Assembly (NCBI GenBank): GCA_023435305.1 | Contig: JAEYRV010000006.1 | Location: 1-64,000, forward strand | Origin: Bacillota bacterium | GTDB taxonomy: Bacteria > Bacillota > Clostridia > Acetivibrionales > DTU013 | Direction of reading: 5' to 3' | DNA length: 64,000 bases | Shown here: piece after piece, positions 18,132 to 26,058 of the stretch | How the letters are laid out: every line of letters starts with the position of its first letter | Numbering within the stretch: position 1 is the stretch's first letter | Notes under the pieces: model-generated | What the model was told of the DNA's origin: nothing | Database searches by the model: none | What the model saw: the letters and a program-made list of their open reading frames with translations, nothing else | Made by a program: the position numbers and the translations under genes

Positions 18132-18162
18132 AAAAAAGTCTGGATGCTCTCATCCGGATTTT
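18132..18162 (+). terminator. intrinsic terminator of the GtrA gene
   Basis: TCTGGATG-CTCT-CATCCGGA followed by TTTT. A short but clean stem-loop 24 bp after the GtrA stop codon. Confidence 0.7.
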
Positions 18163-18443
18163 AACTTTTAGTCATACTGTCTGAAAACTATTTATTATGC
18201 AGAAAACCCTTAAGGGCACTACTCGTTTTTGCAGCTTTTGAACAAAAATATGTTCTGGAAAACCTATTTCATAGTCATTTCATAGTCCCACGACCCCCAT
18301 TTCATAGACAATGAACAATAAAAATGAGAACTCTTCTCAGAAATATCATTCAAAAGTTGAAAAAGTGAGTAGTGCCCTCTACTTTCACCGTCCATCTCTG
18401 TTTCTGTTTTCGTGCAAGTAGACCTACAAAGTGTTTAGGAATA
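18163..18443. other. gene-free stretch
   Basis: AT-rich sequence between the GtrA terminator and the tRNA-Tyr terminator. No open frame with a ribosome site, RNA gene or repeat was recognised. Confidence 0.5.
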
Positions 18444-18472
18444 CAAAAAACCCGCTATAATAGCGGGTTTTT
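18444..18472 (-). terminator. terminator of tRNA-Tyr (bidirectional)
   Basis: AAACCCGCTA pairs with TAGCGGGTTT around a TAA loop. T-runs exist in both directions, so it can stop leftward transcription from the tRNA. Confidence 0.85.
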
Positions 18473-18483
18473 CATACAATTAT

Positions 18484-18568
18484 TGGTGGAGGGGGATGGA
18501 TTTGAACCATCGAAGTCACTGACAACAGATTTACAGTCTGCCCCCTTTGGCCACTCGGGAACCCCTCC
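18484..18568 (-). tRNA. tRNA-Tyr (GTA)
   Basis: A class II tRNA of 85 nt including encoded CCA. Acceptor GGAGGGG pairs with CCCCTCC. The anticodon loop reads CTGTAAA within a CAGA/TCTG stem, giving anticodon GTA. The long variable arm and the GGTTCAAAT T-loop are intact. It is transcribed leftward from a strong promoter at 18602-18631. Confidence 0.96.
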
Positions 18569-18601
18569 GTATCCAGCACCATTTTGACCGGCGCATGATA
18601 T

Positions 18602-18631
18602 ATAATACAGTACGGCAGCCGCCTTTGTCAA
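18602..18631 (-). promoter_or_regulatory. promoter of tRNA-Tyr
   Basis: On the minus strand TTGACA (18631-18626) and TATTAT (18607-18602) are separated by 18 bp, placing the transcript start about 25-30 nt before the mature tRNA. Confidence 0.75.
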
Positions 18632-18771
18632 GTATGATCGGGCATGTTTTTTTATGGAAACAAGAACAGCCTCAAGAACAAGAAACACGAAGCCTCGAAT
18701 TTTTTGATGCCTGGAATATGTGTGTAACTCCAGGTATAAGCAATATGCCTCCACCGGCTTGGACATATTCT

Positions 18772-18970
18772 CAATTAGGGCAGCTCGTCTCAGTCAAACT
18801 GGATGATTTTTCAATTAGGGGCAGCTCGTCTCAGTCAAACTGGATGATTTTTCAATTAGGGCCAGCTCATCTGAGTCCACTTGGATGATTTTTCAATTAG
18901 GGGCAGCTCATCTCAGTCAAACTGGATGAATTTTCAATTAGGGGCAGCTATTTTATTAAACAATGATTAC
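18772..18970. repeat. 41-bp tandem repeat, 5 copies
   Basis: CAATTAGG recurs at 18772, 18812, 18853, 18894 and 18935 (spacing 40, 41, 41, 41). The unit contains a CAGT-CAA-ACTG palindrome. An inverted partial copy (CCCCTAATTGAAAAATCATCC) lies at about 19041-19065, so the whole block can fold back on itself. It shares its period, but not clearly its sequence, with the array at 5626. Confidence 0.93.
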
Positions 18971-19508
18971 ATAATGCTGAATAACCAGAATTATGTATCC
19001 CATTTGTGGAATAAATACAATAAAACGAGCGGTTATCCTGCCCCTAATTGAAAAATCATCCAAGTGGATTAACGTATTCATTTATTTGGGCAATTATTTG
19101 GATTACTATTGAGTTATATGACAACCTCTTTACTCAATCAGGTTACATAAGTTTAGATATTCAATATTATGTCATCATAATGTAGATAACTTGATGCCCA
19201 TAGTTGAAAATATGTCCAACTTGATTTCTCCTACAAGAAGCGGCTCCATTTTGCCGGAACCGCTTCTCTAGTATCATTACCCGGTGACACAATTACCCAA
19301 CACCATCACCCGCACCATCACCAATACCAACACCAACACAATCACCAGCACCAGCACCAGCACCTACACCTACACCAGCACCAGCACCTACACCTACACC
19401 AACACCAACACCAGCATTATCACTCTCTACCACAACCATAACTTAGTGCAATCACAATCACAAAGTGTTATGACTATCTCTCAATACAATAACAAATTAC
19501 TATATCCA
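18971..19508. other. gene-free region with an inverted repeat copy, a hairpin and hexamer repeats
   Basis: Contains the inverted copy of the 41-bp unit (about 19041-19065). An AGAAGCGG/CCGCTTCT hairpin with 11 of 12 paired bases lies at 19236-19267. A 6-bp-periodic run of ACCAGC, ACCAAC and ACCTAC triplets covers about 19290-19425. The run gives a Thr/Ser/Asn/Tyr-rich false frame with no ribosome site. No gene was recognised. Confidence 0.6.
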
Positions 19509-20291
19509 TCACCTGGTGATTATGTGGCAGTCTACAAGCTTTAAATACTGGCCGTTACTAATCGTGATATATTTTTCAGTTTCAAAATTATCATTTGAAA
19601 TAATACTCTCTAATTTGCCCTTTGAATCCTTACTGACTTCAACATAGCTGTTTATTGAGTTTTCATCGGGAATCAGCTTGTATTCTCCAGGGTCGATGTC
19701 CTTTCCAACCTTGTACATGCCTTCGTTGTATCTGCCGTCGGCAGGCCTCAGGCTGGGCGCGTCATTGGCAGGATAGCCGACAGCGCTCCTGAATTCAAGG
19801 TATTGTCCATCCGCTGCAGTGACGTATCTGTTTCCCGTAAAATTGTCGTTTGATATAATGCTCTCAAGACTGCCCGTACTGTCCTTAGATATTTGGTAAT
19901 ACGCCGGAAAAGAAGAAGATTCGCTGATCAGAATATATTCACCAGCTGGCAGATCACTGCCGATCTTGTACATACCTTGTTTTACAGAAGCTGCAGTGGC
20001 ATCACCCGCTTTGTTGTCCTGTGGAGCATCAGCAATATCCGTTGTTGTGTCCGTTGTTGTGTCCGTTGTTGTGTCCCGTGCTGTGCCCGACTCTATATCA
20101 GGTGCTGCACCCGGTACAGTGCCCTGCGGGATATCTACCGTACCATCGGTTGCCGGCGGGTTCTGTGTATTGTTTCCCTGTGTGCCTTTATTATTCCCAA
20201 GGCTGCTGATAATAATGATCAGTATTAACACAGCCAGCAGCCAGAACCACCATCGCCTTAAAATACTTTTTTTAACCTTTTCTTCACCCAA
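19509..20291 (-). CDS. membrane-anchored protein with two tandem extracellular repeats
   Basis: A protein of 260 residues, function unknown. A basic N-terminus is followed by one membrane helix (about 13-32), a Thr/Asp-rich linker with DTTTDTTTDTTTD, and two 65- to 80-residue repeats, each with YK-G-DL/I-GEY and SLESIISNDNF-type motifs and a YI/V--A/SNGQYL end. Such repeats occur in surface proteins of Clostridia, but no function is established. The start is TTG 20291, supported by a GGGAGGGA ribosome site 8 bp upstream; no in-frame ATG fits. The gene stands alone between purA and the hexamer-repeat region. Confidence 0.75.
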   Translation of the reverse strand: MGEEKVKKSILRRWWFWLLAVLILIIIISSLGNNKGTQGNNTQNPPATDGTVDIPQGTVPGAAPDIESGTARDTTTDTTTDTTTDIADAPQDNKAGDATAASVKQGMYKIGSDLPAGEYILISESSSFPAYYQISKDSTGSLESIISNDNFTGNRYVTAADGQYLEFRSAVGYPANDAPSLRPADGRYNEGMYKVGKDIDPGEYKLIPDENSINSYVEVSKDSKGKLESIISNDNFETEKYITISNGQYLKLVDCHIITR

Positions 20292-20441
20292 TGTAATCCC
20301 TCCCAGTATACATTGTCTCCAAATCGGGCAAAGATTATGTTAAAGCAGGCTCAGGTTTTCCCTACTCGGGCTTTCCAGGCTCAAGCCCTTCTGGGCCCAA
20401 GCCTTTTTTGATCTTCCCGGCAATCAGCAAGATTAACCTCA

Positions 20442-21719
20442 CTAAATCTCGAAATACTCGTTCCGTCCCGGGCCGACTGAGACATACTTTATGGGACAGC
20501 TTATATTTCGCTGGATATAAGCAATATACTCCTTTGCTGCAGCAGGGAGGTCTTCGTAGCTTCTGCAGCCGGATATATCGCAGGACCAGCCATCCAGATA
20601 TTCGTATACGGGTTTGGCGCGCATCAGCCTTTCTCCTGAGGGAAAGCTTTCAGTGATCTCTCCGTCTATGTCATACGCCTTGCAAACGGGTATTTTCTCG
20701 AAGCATGACAGCACATCCAGCTTGGTAAGTGCTATACAGGATGCGCCCTGCATGCGCACTCCGTATCTGGAGGCCGGAATATCGAACCCTCCTACACGCC
20801 TCGGCCTTCCGGTGGCGGCGCCGTATTCGCTGCCGGCTTCCCGCAGCAGGTGTCCCTGATCGCCGAACAGCTCACTGGCAAACGGTCCTTCGCCGACGCA
20901 GCTGGAATATGCTTTCATTACACCTATACACTGTTCCAGCTTCATATCCGGTATTCCCGCCCCAATCGGCGCATATGCCGCGATCGTCGAGGACGATGTG
21001 GTATATGGATAAATACCGAAATCGATATCGCGAAGGGCGCCAAGCTGAGCCTCAAACAATATGGAGCTGCCTTTGTCGCAGGCATTCCACAGGTATTCGG
21101 AGGTGTCACAGATAAATTCGCTGAAAGGCAGCCCGTAAGTTTCCAGCCACTCAAGCATCTTTGAGCATTCCAGCGCCTCGCTCTTGTATCCGTCACGGAT
21201 CACAAGGTTCTTCCATTCCACGATGGCCGGCAGCTTCTTCCGGACACTGTCCATGTCCAGCAGATCTCCCATGCGCAGCGATTTTTTCATGTATTTGTCC
21301 GCATAGACCGGCGCGATTCCGCGTCTGGTGGAGCCGAACTTAGCATCGCCGAGCCTGTCTTCCTCGAGTATGTCCAGAAGCTTGTGATACGGCATGCATA
21401 TCGTTGCCTTGTCACTTATTTTAAGATGCTCCGGTGTAATCGCTATACCTGCATCTCTAAGCTTTTTCACCTCTCCCGATAAATGCTCCAGGTCTATTAC
21501 CATTCCCGGGCCCATCACATTTACGGTGTTTTCCCTGAGTATTCCCGAGGGAAGCAGATTAAGTATAAATTTGCCCTTTTCATTTACAACGGTGTGTCCG
21601 GCATTGTTTCCGCCCTGATACCGCACCACTATATCATAGCCCTCTGAAAGCAGGTCGACCATTCTCCCCTTGCCTTCATCTCCCCAATTTATCCCGACTA
21701 TACCTGCAAGCATCTGCAT
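20442..21719 (-). CDS. purA: adenylosuccinate synthetase
   Basis: A protein of 423-425 residues. The N-terminal GTP-binding WGDEGKG and the GGNNAGHT loop are present, as is the late TGRPRRVGGFD stretch. It joins IMP and aspartate using GTP, the first committed step to AMP. The P-loop reads GDEGKGR, where most family members have GDEGKGK, a conservative change. ATG 21713 (residue 3) is probably the true start, since the AAGGAGG ribosome site overlaps the first ATG too closely. pyrG lies 56 bp upstream on the same strand, pointing to a purine/pyrimidine nucleotide operon. Confidence 0.97.
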   Translation of the reverse strand: MQMLAGIVGINWGDEGKGRMVDLLSEGYDIVVRYQGGNNAGHTVVNEKGKFILNLLPSGILRENTVNVMGPGMVIDLEHLSGEVKKLRDAGIAITPEHLKISDKATICMPYHKLLDILEEDRLGDAKFGSTRRGIAPVYADKYMKKSLRMGDLLDMDSVRKKLPAIVEWKNLVIRDGYKSEALECSKMLEWLETYGLPFSEFICDTSEYLWNACDKGSSILFEAQLGALRDIDFGIYPYTTSSSTIAAYAPIGAGIPDMKLEQCIGVMKAYSSCVGEGPFASELFGDQGHLLREAGSEYGAATGRPRRVGGFDIPASRYGVRMQGASCIALTKLDVLSCFEKIPVCKAYDIDGEITESFPSGERLMRAKPVYEYLDGWSCDISGCRSYEDLPAAAKEYIAYIQRNISCPIKYVSVGPGRNEYFEI

Positions 21720-21775
21720 ATCCTCCTTAAATTATCCGACTCTACCATTATGAGTGAGATAACAATAAATTTCAA

Positions 21776-23401
21776 CTACTTACTATTGTCTTCGTTTTTT
21801 GTACCGCTACTCAGCGCTGCACCGACAAGCCCCAGGAACAGCGGATGCGGCTTATTCGGCCTGCTTTTGAATTCAGGATGGTACTGCACTCCCACATTGA
21901 AATCGCATCCTGGTATTTCCACGGTTTCAACCAGTCTGCCGTCAGGTGATGTTCCGCTGATAACAAGTCCGGCATTTATCATTTCCTCTCTGAAATTATT
22001 ATTGAATTCATAACGATGCCTATGGCGTTCATTGATTATATCAGCTCCGTAACAGCTTTCCATGATCGTTCCCGTAATGATATGGCATGGATAGCTTCCC
22101 AACCGAAGCGTTCCGCCCTTGTCGATCTCATCATACTGGCCGGGCATGAAATCTATCACCCTGTGACTGCTGTTCTCGTCAAATTCACGGGAATTTGCAT
22201 CGCTCCATCCGAGTATACTCCTTGCATATTCTATCACAGCGATCTGCATGCCCAGGCAAATGCCAAGGTACGGTACATTTTGCTCCCTCGCATAGCGTGC
22301 GGCAAGTATCTTGCCTTCTATTCCTCTGCCGCCGAAGCCTCCCGGTACTATCATACCGCTCACCCTGGACAGTACTTCCCTGTAATTTTGTTCAGTCAGG
22401 CTTTCGGAATCGATCCACTCTATCCTGATCTTTGCGCCATGGGTGTATCCTGCATGACGCAGAGCCTCTGCCACCGAAAGGTATGCATCATGCATCTGCA
22501 CATACTTTCCTATGATCCCTATGGATACAGTCCTTGTCCTTTTGCTGATGCTTTCGACGAGGGATTCCCACTCACCAAGGTCCGGCTTTGGAGCATCGAT
22601 ACCCAACTCCCGGCATACGATATCGGAAAAGTGCATTTTTTCAAGCATCAACGGCACTTCATACAGAACCGGTATCGTTTCATTCTCAATGACACAGTCA
22701 GGTTTGACATTGCAGAAATCTGCAACCTTCTTGAAAATGCTCTCATCCGTGATAGGCTCATCACAGCGAAGCACGATGATATCAGGCTTGATCCCCATGC
22801 CCTGCAGTTCCTTGACCGAGTGCTGCGTCGGTTTTGATTTATGCTCCCCCGAGGCCTTTAAATATGGCACAAGGGTCACATGTATATAAAGCACATTCCC
22901 CGGGCCCGCCTCGCTGCCCACCTGGCGTATGGCCTCGATGAACGGCTGACTCTCGATATCGCCCGCCGTCCCGCCTATTTCCGTTATCACGATGTCGGCA
23001 TGTGTCTTCTTGCCCACACTGTAAATGAACTCCTTGATTTCGTTTGTCACATGGGGTATTACCTGGACAGTGCTGCCAAGATATTCGCCCCTGCGCTCCT
23101 TGCTCAGAACATTTGAATAAACCTTGCCGGTAGTCAGGTTTGAAAATTTGTTGAGATCCTCGTCAATAAACCTTTCATAGTGGCCCAGATCCAGATCCGT
23201 CTCGGCTCCGTCCTCTGTTACATAGACCTCGCCGTGCTGATATGGGCTCATTGTACCCGGATCGACATTGATATATGGATCCAGCTTTTGGGCTGCCACC
23301 TTGAGACCTCTGGTCTTGAGCAGCCTTCCGAGGGATGCCGCGGTAATTCCTTTACCGAGTCCTGATACAACACCGCCTGTTACAAAAATGTACTTGGTCA
23401 T
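21776..23401 (-). CDS. pyrG: CTP synthase
   Basis: A protein of 541 residues. The N-terminal amidoligase domain (about 1-268) has the GGVVSGLGKG P-loop. The C-terminal class I glutamine amidotransferase carries the nucleophile in LGICLGMQ and the HPEF catalytic end. It converts UTP to CTP with glutamine. A textbook TAGGAGGT ribosome site precedes ATG 23401. An ACCGCAT/ATGCGGT hairpin (23441-23469) lies in the leader. I do not see a clear terminator or G-slippage start of the kind that controls pyrG in Bacillus. Confidence 0.97.
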   Translation of the reverse strand: MTKYIFVTGGVVSGLGKGITAASLGRLLKTRGLKVAAQKLDPYINVDPGTMSPYQHGEVYVTEDGAETDLDLGHYERFIDEDLNKFSNLTTGKVYSNVLSKERRGEYLGSTVQVIPHVTNEIKEFIYSVGKKTHADIVITEIGGTAGDIESQPFIEAIRQVGSEAGPGNVLYIHVTLVPYLKASGEHKSKPTQHSVKELQGMGIKPDIIVLRCDEPITDESIFKKVADFCNVKPDCVIENETIPVLYEVPLMLEKMHFSDIVCRELGIDAPKPDLGEWESLVESISKRTRTVSIGIIGKYVQMHDAYLSVAEALRHAGYTHGAKIRIEWIDSESLTEQNYREVLSRVSGMIVPGGFGGRGIEGKILAARYAREQNVPYLGICLGMQIAVIEYARSILGWSDANSREFDENSSHRVIDFMPGQYDEIDKGGTLRLGSYPCHIITGTIMESCYGADIINERHRHRYEFNNNFREEMINAGLVISGTSPDGRLVETVEIPGCDFNVGVQYHPEFKSRPNKPHPLFLGLVGAALSSGTKNEDNSK

Positions 23402-23440
23402 AGTACCTCCTATGGATCAAATATTTATTACAACACACAA

Positions 23441-23469
23441 CCGCATGCTAAATAAATAGAATGCGGTCT
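23441..23469. repeat. inverted repeat upstream of pyrG
   Basis: ACCGCAT and ATGCGGT, seven perfectly paired bases around a 14-nt AT-rich loop, about 40 bp before the pyrG start. It could be a leader hairpin or a weak terminator for upstream transcription. No T-run follows on either strand. Confidence 0.6.
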
Positions 23470-23535
23470 GCGTTTCCTATCTGCAATTTATATTTCATTG
23501 CCTTTAAAAACCCGTTTTACTCTGTATTACTCCGC

Positions 23536-23645
23536 TCTACTCTGCATCGTTCTACATCGCTACGTACTACTCTGCATCGTTTTGCATCGCTCCGTATTGC
23601 TTTGCATCGTTCGGCATCGCTACGTATCACTCTGCATCGTTCGGC
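23536..23645. repeat. 30-bp tandem repeat, about 4 copies
   Basis: TCTGCATCGT or TTTGCATCGT recurs at 23541, 23571, 23601 and 23631, an exact 30-bp period. Each unit holds a second diverged half-copy (CATCGCTACG), so the ancestral unit was probably 15 bp. It fills the gap between the GXGXG-domain gene and pyrG. Confidence 0.92.
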
Positions 23646-23670
23646 TTAACTCATTTATACCCAGCCTTCC

Positions 23671-24387
23671 TCAGTTTTGCACATAAAGCTGCTTATACGG
23701 ATTGTGAGAATCCGGAGTAAGCACATGAAATTCCTTGTCAATTATCGACTCATAGGGCACGTCGAAAAGTTTGGAAAATTCGGTGAGGTATTTCGTGATG
23801 ACCTCCATTTCAGCGCTGCCTGCCTTATTGCAGTTCACCTGCTTTGGCAGCCGGAGACCTTCGACATTTCCACGCAGATATATCTTTCCGCCATGCATGC
23901 CTGTGCCGCAGAAATTGCCCTCGACCGGCCTGTCCTTGTCAAGCCCCAGTACGATGATCATGCCGCCCGCCTGGTATTCTCCAAGAAAACTCCCGCAGCT
24001 TCCCCCTATGACCATGACAGGGAGCTTTCCGGCATATTCCTTCATATGGATCCCCGCACGGTAGCCTGCATTTCCCCTGATGTATATCTCGCCTCCGCGC
24101 ATAGCATATCCGGCGGCATCACCGGCATTTCCGCAAACTACTATCCTGCCCTCATTCATAGTATCTCCGGTTGCATCCTGCGCATTCCCCCTGACAGTGA
24201 TTTCAGCACCGTCAAGATATGCTCCCAGCGCGTTTCCGGGAGTTCCGTTTATGAGAATTTTCACTTTGTCCATACCGCTTGCTATGAATCGCTGGCCGAT
24301 ACAGCCATTAATAGTGATATCCAGGCCGCTTTTCCTTATTTCCTCATTCAATGAGCGATGGTCCTTGCCTGCTGCTTCTATAATCAT
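23671..24387 (-). CDS. glutamate synthase GXGXG-domain subunit
   Basis: A protein of 238 residues matching the C-terminal GltB alpha-subunit (GXGXG) beta-helix, with repeated G-xx-G-xxx-G turns between about 45 and 185. In the split, archaeal-type glutamate synthase this domain is a separate polypeptide with a structural role around the ammonia tunnel. It starts one base after the flavoprotein gene's stop, with a GGGAGGAG ribosome site. It is the last gene of the five-gene leftward operon. Confidence 0.92.
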   Translation of the reverse strand: MIIEAAGKDHRSLNEEIRKSGLDITINGCIGQRFIASGMDKVKILINGTPGNALGAYLDGAEITVRGNAQDATGDTMNEGRIVVCGNAGDAAGYAMRGGEIYIRGNAGYRAGIHMKEYAGKLPVMVIGGSCGSFLGEYQAGGMIIVLGLDKDRPVEGNFCGTGMHGGKIYLRGNVEGLRLPKQVNCNKAGSAEMEVITKYLTEFSKLFDVPYESIIDKEFHVLTPDSHNPYKQLYVQN

Positions 24388-24388
24388 C

Positions 24389-25624
24389 TCACACCACTCC
24401 TCCCAGCTTCTGCTGCCTGTATTTTCTCGAAAAAGCCATCAGCGAAGGTTTTTCACAGATAAGCTCAAAATCTATGTCTTCAAGGGCTACCCTGTTCTGT
24501 ATCAGGAATGTATATATCCCTGCCTTTTCAACATCACCGGCCAGTATATAGCCTTTGAGCAGACCGTCCTCATAAAACAGCTTTTTGACAGAGCCGCTCC
24601 CGCATTTTTCATAGCTTTCACCGGAATAGCTGCCCGCTGTAACAATATGAAGCCCAAAAAATCCTATGGCATTCATGGGAATGGCACGGTCAAACTTCTT
24701 TTCTCCGCCTGCCATGTTGATACCGGCACACTCCCCCTGTCTGTATGCATTGGGAAGCAATGCAAGCACACGCCTCTGGCCGAAAGAAACATCATAGCTT
24801 TCCGTACAGTCGCCTGCGGCATATATTCCGTCTATTGAGGTCTTCATATACTCATCGGTGATAATTCCTCTTCCCGTATCTCCACCGATGTCGCGTATAA
24901 GCGAAATATTCGGCCGTACTCCCACAGCTACAACAAGGATATCAAATTCCACTTTACTGCCGCTGTTGAGGTAAGCAGTCTGTCCGTCAAACCTGTCAAC
25001 ACTTTGCCCCAGAATAAATTCAATATTATGCTCTTCAATGTGCTTCTGGACCAACTCTGCCGAAGAATCGTCCAGAATGCTCGAGAGTATCCTGGTGCTC
25101 AGGTCGATAATGGTTATACCTTTTACACGATCAGCTATGCCTTCGGCACACTTAAGTCCGATGAGTCCTGCGCCGATTATCAGCACCCGCTTGTCAGGCC
25201 CTAATGCCTCTTTCAATGAGTTAGCATCATCAAGGGACATAAAAGCAAATTTCTGCTCCACGCTCTCCAGGCCCTTAAAATCAGGTATAAACGGCGATGA
25301 GCCTGTTGCTATCAGCAGCCTGTCATACGGTATCTCAGAACCATCCTCCAGCAGTACTGTCTTACTATCCTTTTTGATACCGGTCACATTTTTGCCCAGC
25401 AGCGTCTCGCATCTGTTTTTTTCATAAAAGTCAGCCGGACGATACCTCATCCGCTCAAGATCGGTCTTGCCCTGAAGAAGGTATGATATGAGCGGCCTCG
25501 AGTATGTGTGGTGGCTCTCGTTTGATATCACCAATATATCACCGGACTGATCCACCTGCCTGATCCCTTCGATGGCTCCGACGGCAGCAGTACTGTTTCC
25601 AATGATCACATATTTCATATTCAT
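24389..25624 (-). CDS. FAD/NAD(P)H oxidoreductase of the split glutamate synthase operon
   Basis: A protein of 409-411 residues, a pyridine-nucleotide-disulfide oxidoreductase type flavoprotein. Its FAD-binding dinucleotide fold is at the N-terminus (VIIGNSTAAVGAIEGI), an NAD-binding GAGLIGLKCAE lies near 150, and the second FAD motif is IYAAGDCTE. It likely feeds electrons from NAD(P)H, via the ferredoxin encoded just upstream, to the synthase subunit. ATG 25618 (residue 3) is better spaced from the GAGAGGTAG ribosome site than ATG 25624. No gap to the ferredoxin gene upstream. Confidence 0.9.
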   Translation of the reverse strand: MNMKYVIIGNSTAAVGAIEGIRQVDQSGDILVISNESHHTYSRPLISYLLQGKTDLERMRYRPADFYEKNRCETLLGKNVTGIKKDSKTVLLEDGSEIPYDRLLIATGSSPFIPDFKGLESVEQKFAFMSLDDANSLKEALGPDKRVLIIGAGLIGLKCAEGIADRVKGITIIDLSTRILSSILDDSSAELVQKHIEEHNIEFILGQSVDRFDGQTAYLNSGSKVEFDILVVAVGVRPNISLIRDIGGDTGRGIITDEYMKTSIDGIYAAGDCTESYDVSFGQRRVLALLPNAYRQGECAGINMAGGEKKFDRAIPMNAIGFFGLHIVTAGSYSGESYEKCGSGSVKKLFYEDGLLKGYILAGDVEKAGIYTFLIQNRVALEDIDFELICEKPSLMAFSRKYRQQKLGGVV

Positions 25625-26053
25625 CTACCTCTCTTCATATACTATTGCTCCATTTGGACAGCCGGCCACACATGCCGGAGCTCCGGAACCGTTCTTGACA
25701 CACAGTTCGCATTTCTGGACTGCTCCGTGCTCCGACGGAGAAACAGCTCCATACGGGCAGGACAGGATACATGTAAAGCAGCTGACGCATCTGTCCTCGT
25801 CCACCATTATGACTCCATCCTTTATCGTAAGGGCCCCTGTGATACAGCCCTTTACACAGAGCGGCTCCTCACAGTGTCTGCAGGATACTGCAAAACAAAT
25901 ATCATTATTCTCCTCTATCCTGATCCTTGGGCTGATCTCCAGATTTCTCAGAGCCAGAGCCATGTTTTTCTCGCCTGTATTGGCAAAGGCGCAGTTATAT
26001 TCACACAGCCTGCATCCGAGACACCATTTTTCATTGACATAAACTCTCTTCAT
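25625..26053 (-). CDS. polyferredoxin-like 4Fe-4S subunit
   Basis: A protein of 142 residues with Cys motifs for up to four 4Fe-4S clusters: C-x2-C-x3-C near residue 11, C-x2-C-x4-C near 58, C-x2-C-x2-C-x3-C near 87, and C-x2-C near 114 with partners further on. The layout is that of HycB/DmsB-type electron-transfer subunits. Within the operon it would link the flavoprotein to the FMN synthase subunit. GGGGGAGTG ribosome site; 5-bp gap to the synthase gene. Confidence 0.9.
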   Translation of the reverse strand: MKRVYVNEKWCLGCRLCEYNCAFANTGEKNMALALRNLEISPRIRIEENNDICFAVSCRHCEEPLCVKGCITGALTIKDGVIMVDEDRCVSCFTCILSCPYGAVSPSEHGAVQKCELCVKNGSGAPACVAGCPNGAIVYEER

Positions 26054-26058
26054 TTATA

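Noticed and set aside
19284..19544. Thr/Ser/Tyr-rich 86-residue frame
   Set aside because: Encoded by the 6-bp-periodic run with no ribosome site; overlaps the end of the leftward membrane-anchored gene.
20372..20412. Hairpin with a T-run between the membrane-anchored gene and purA
   Set aside because: Its T-run is on the plus strand while both flanking genes run leftward, so it cannot end purA as a normal terminator; the stem also has an internal loop.
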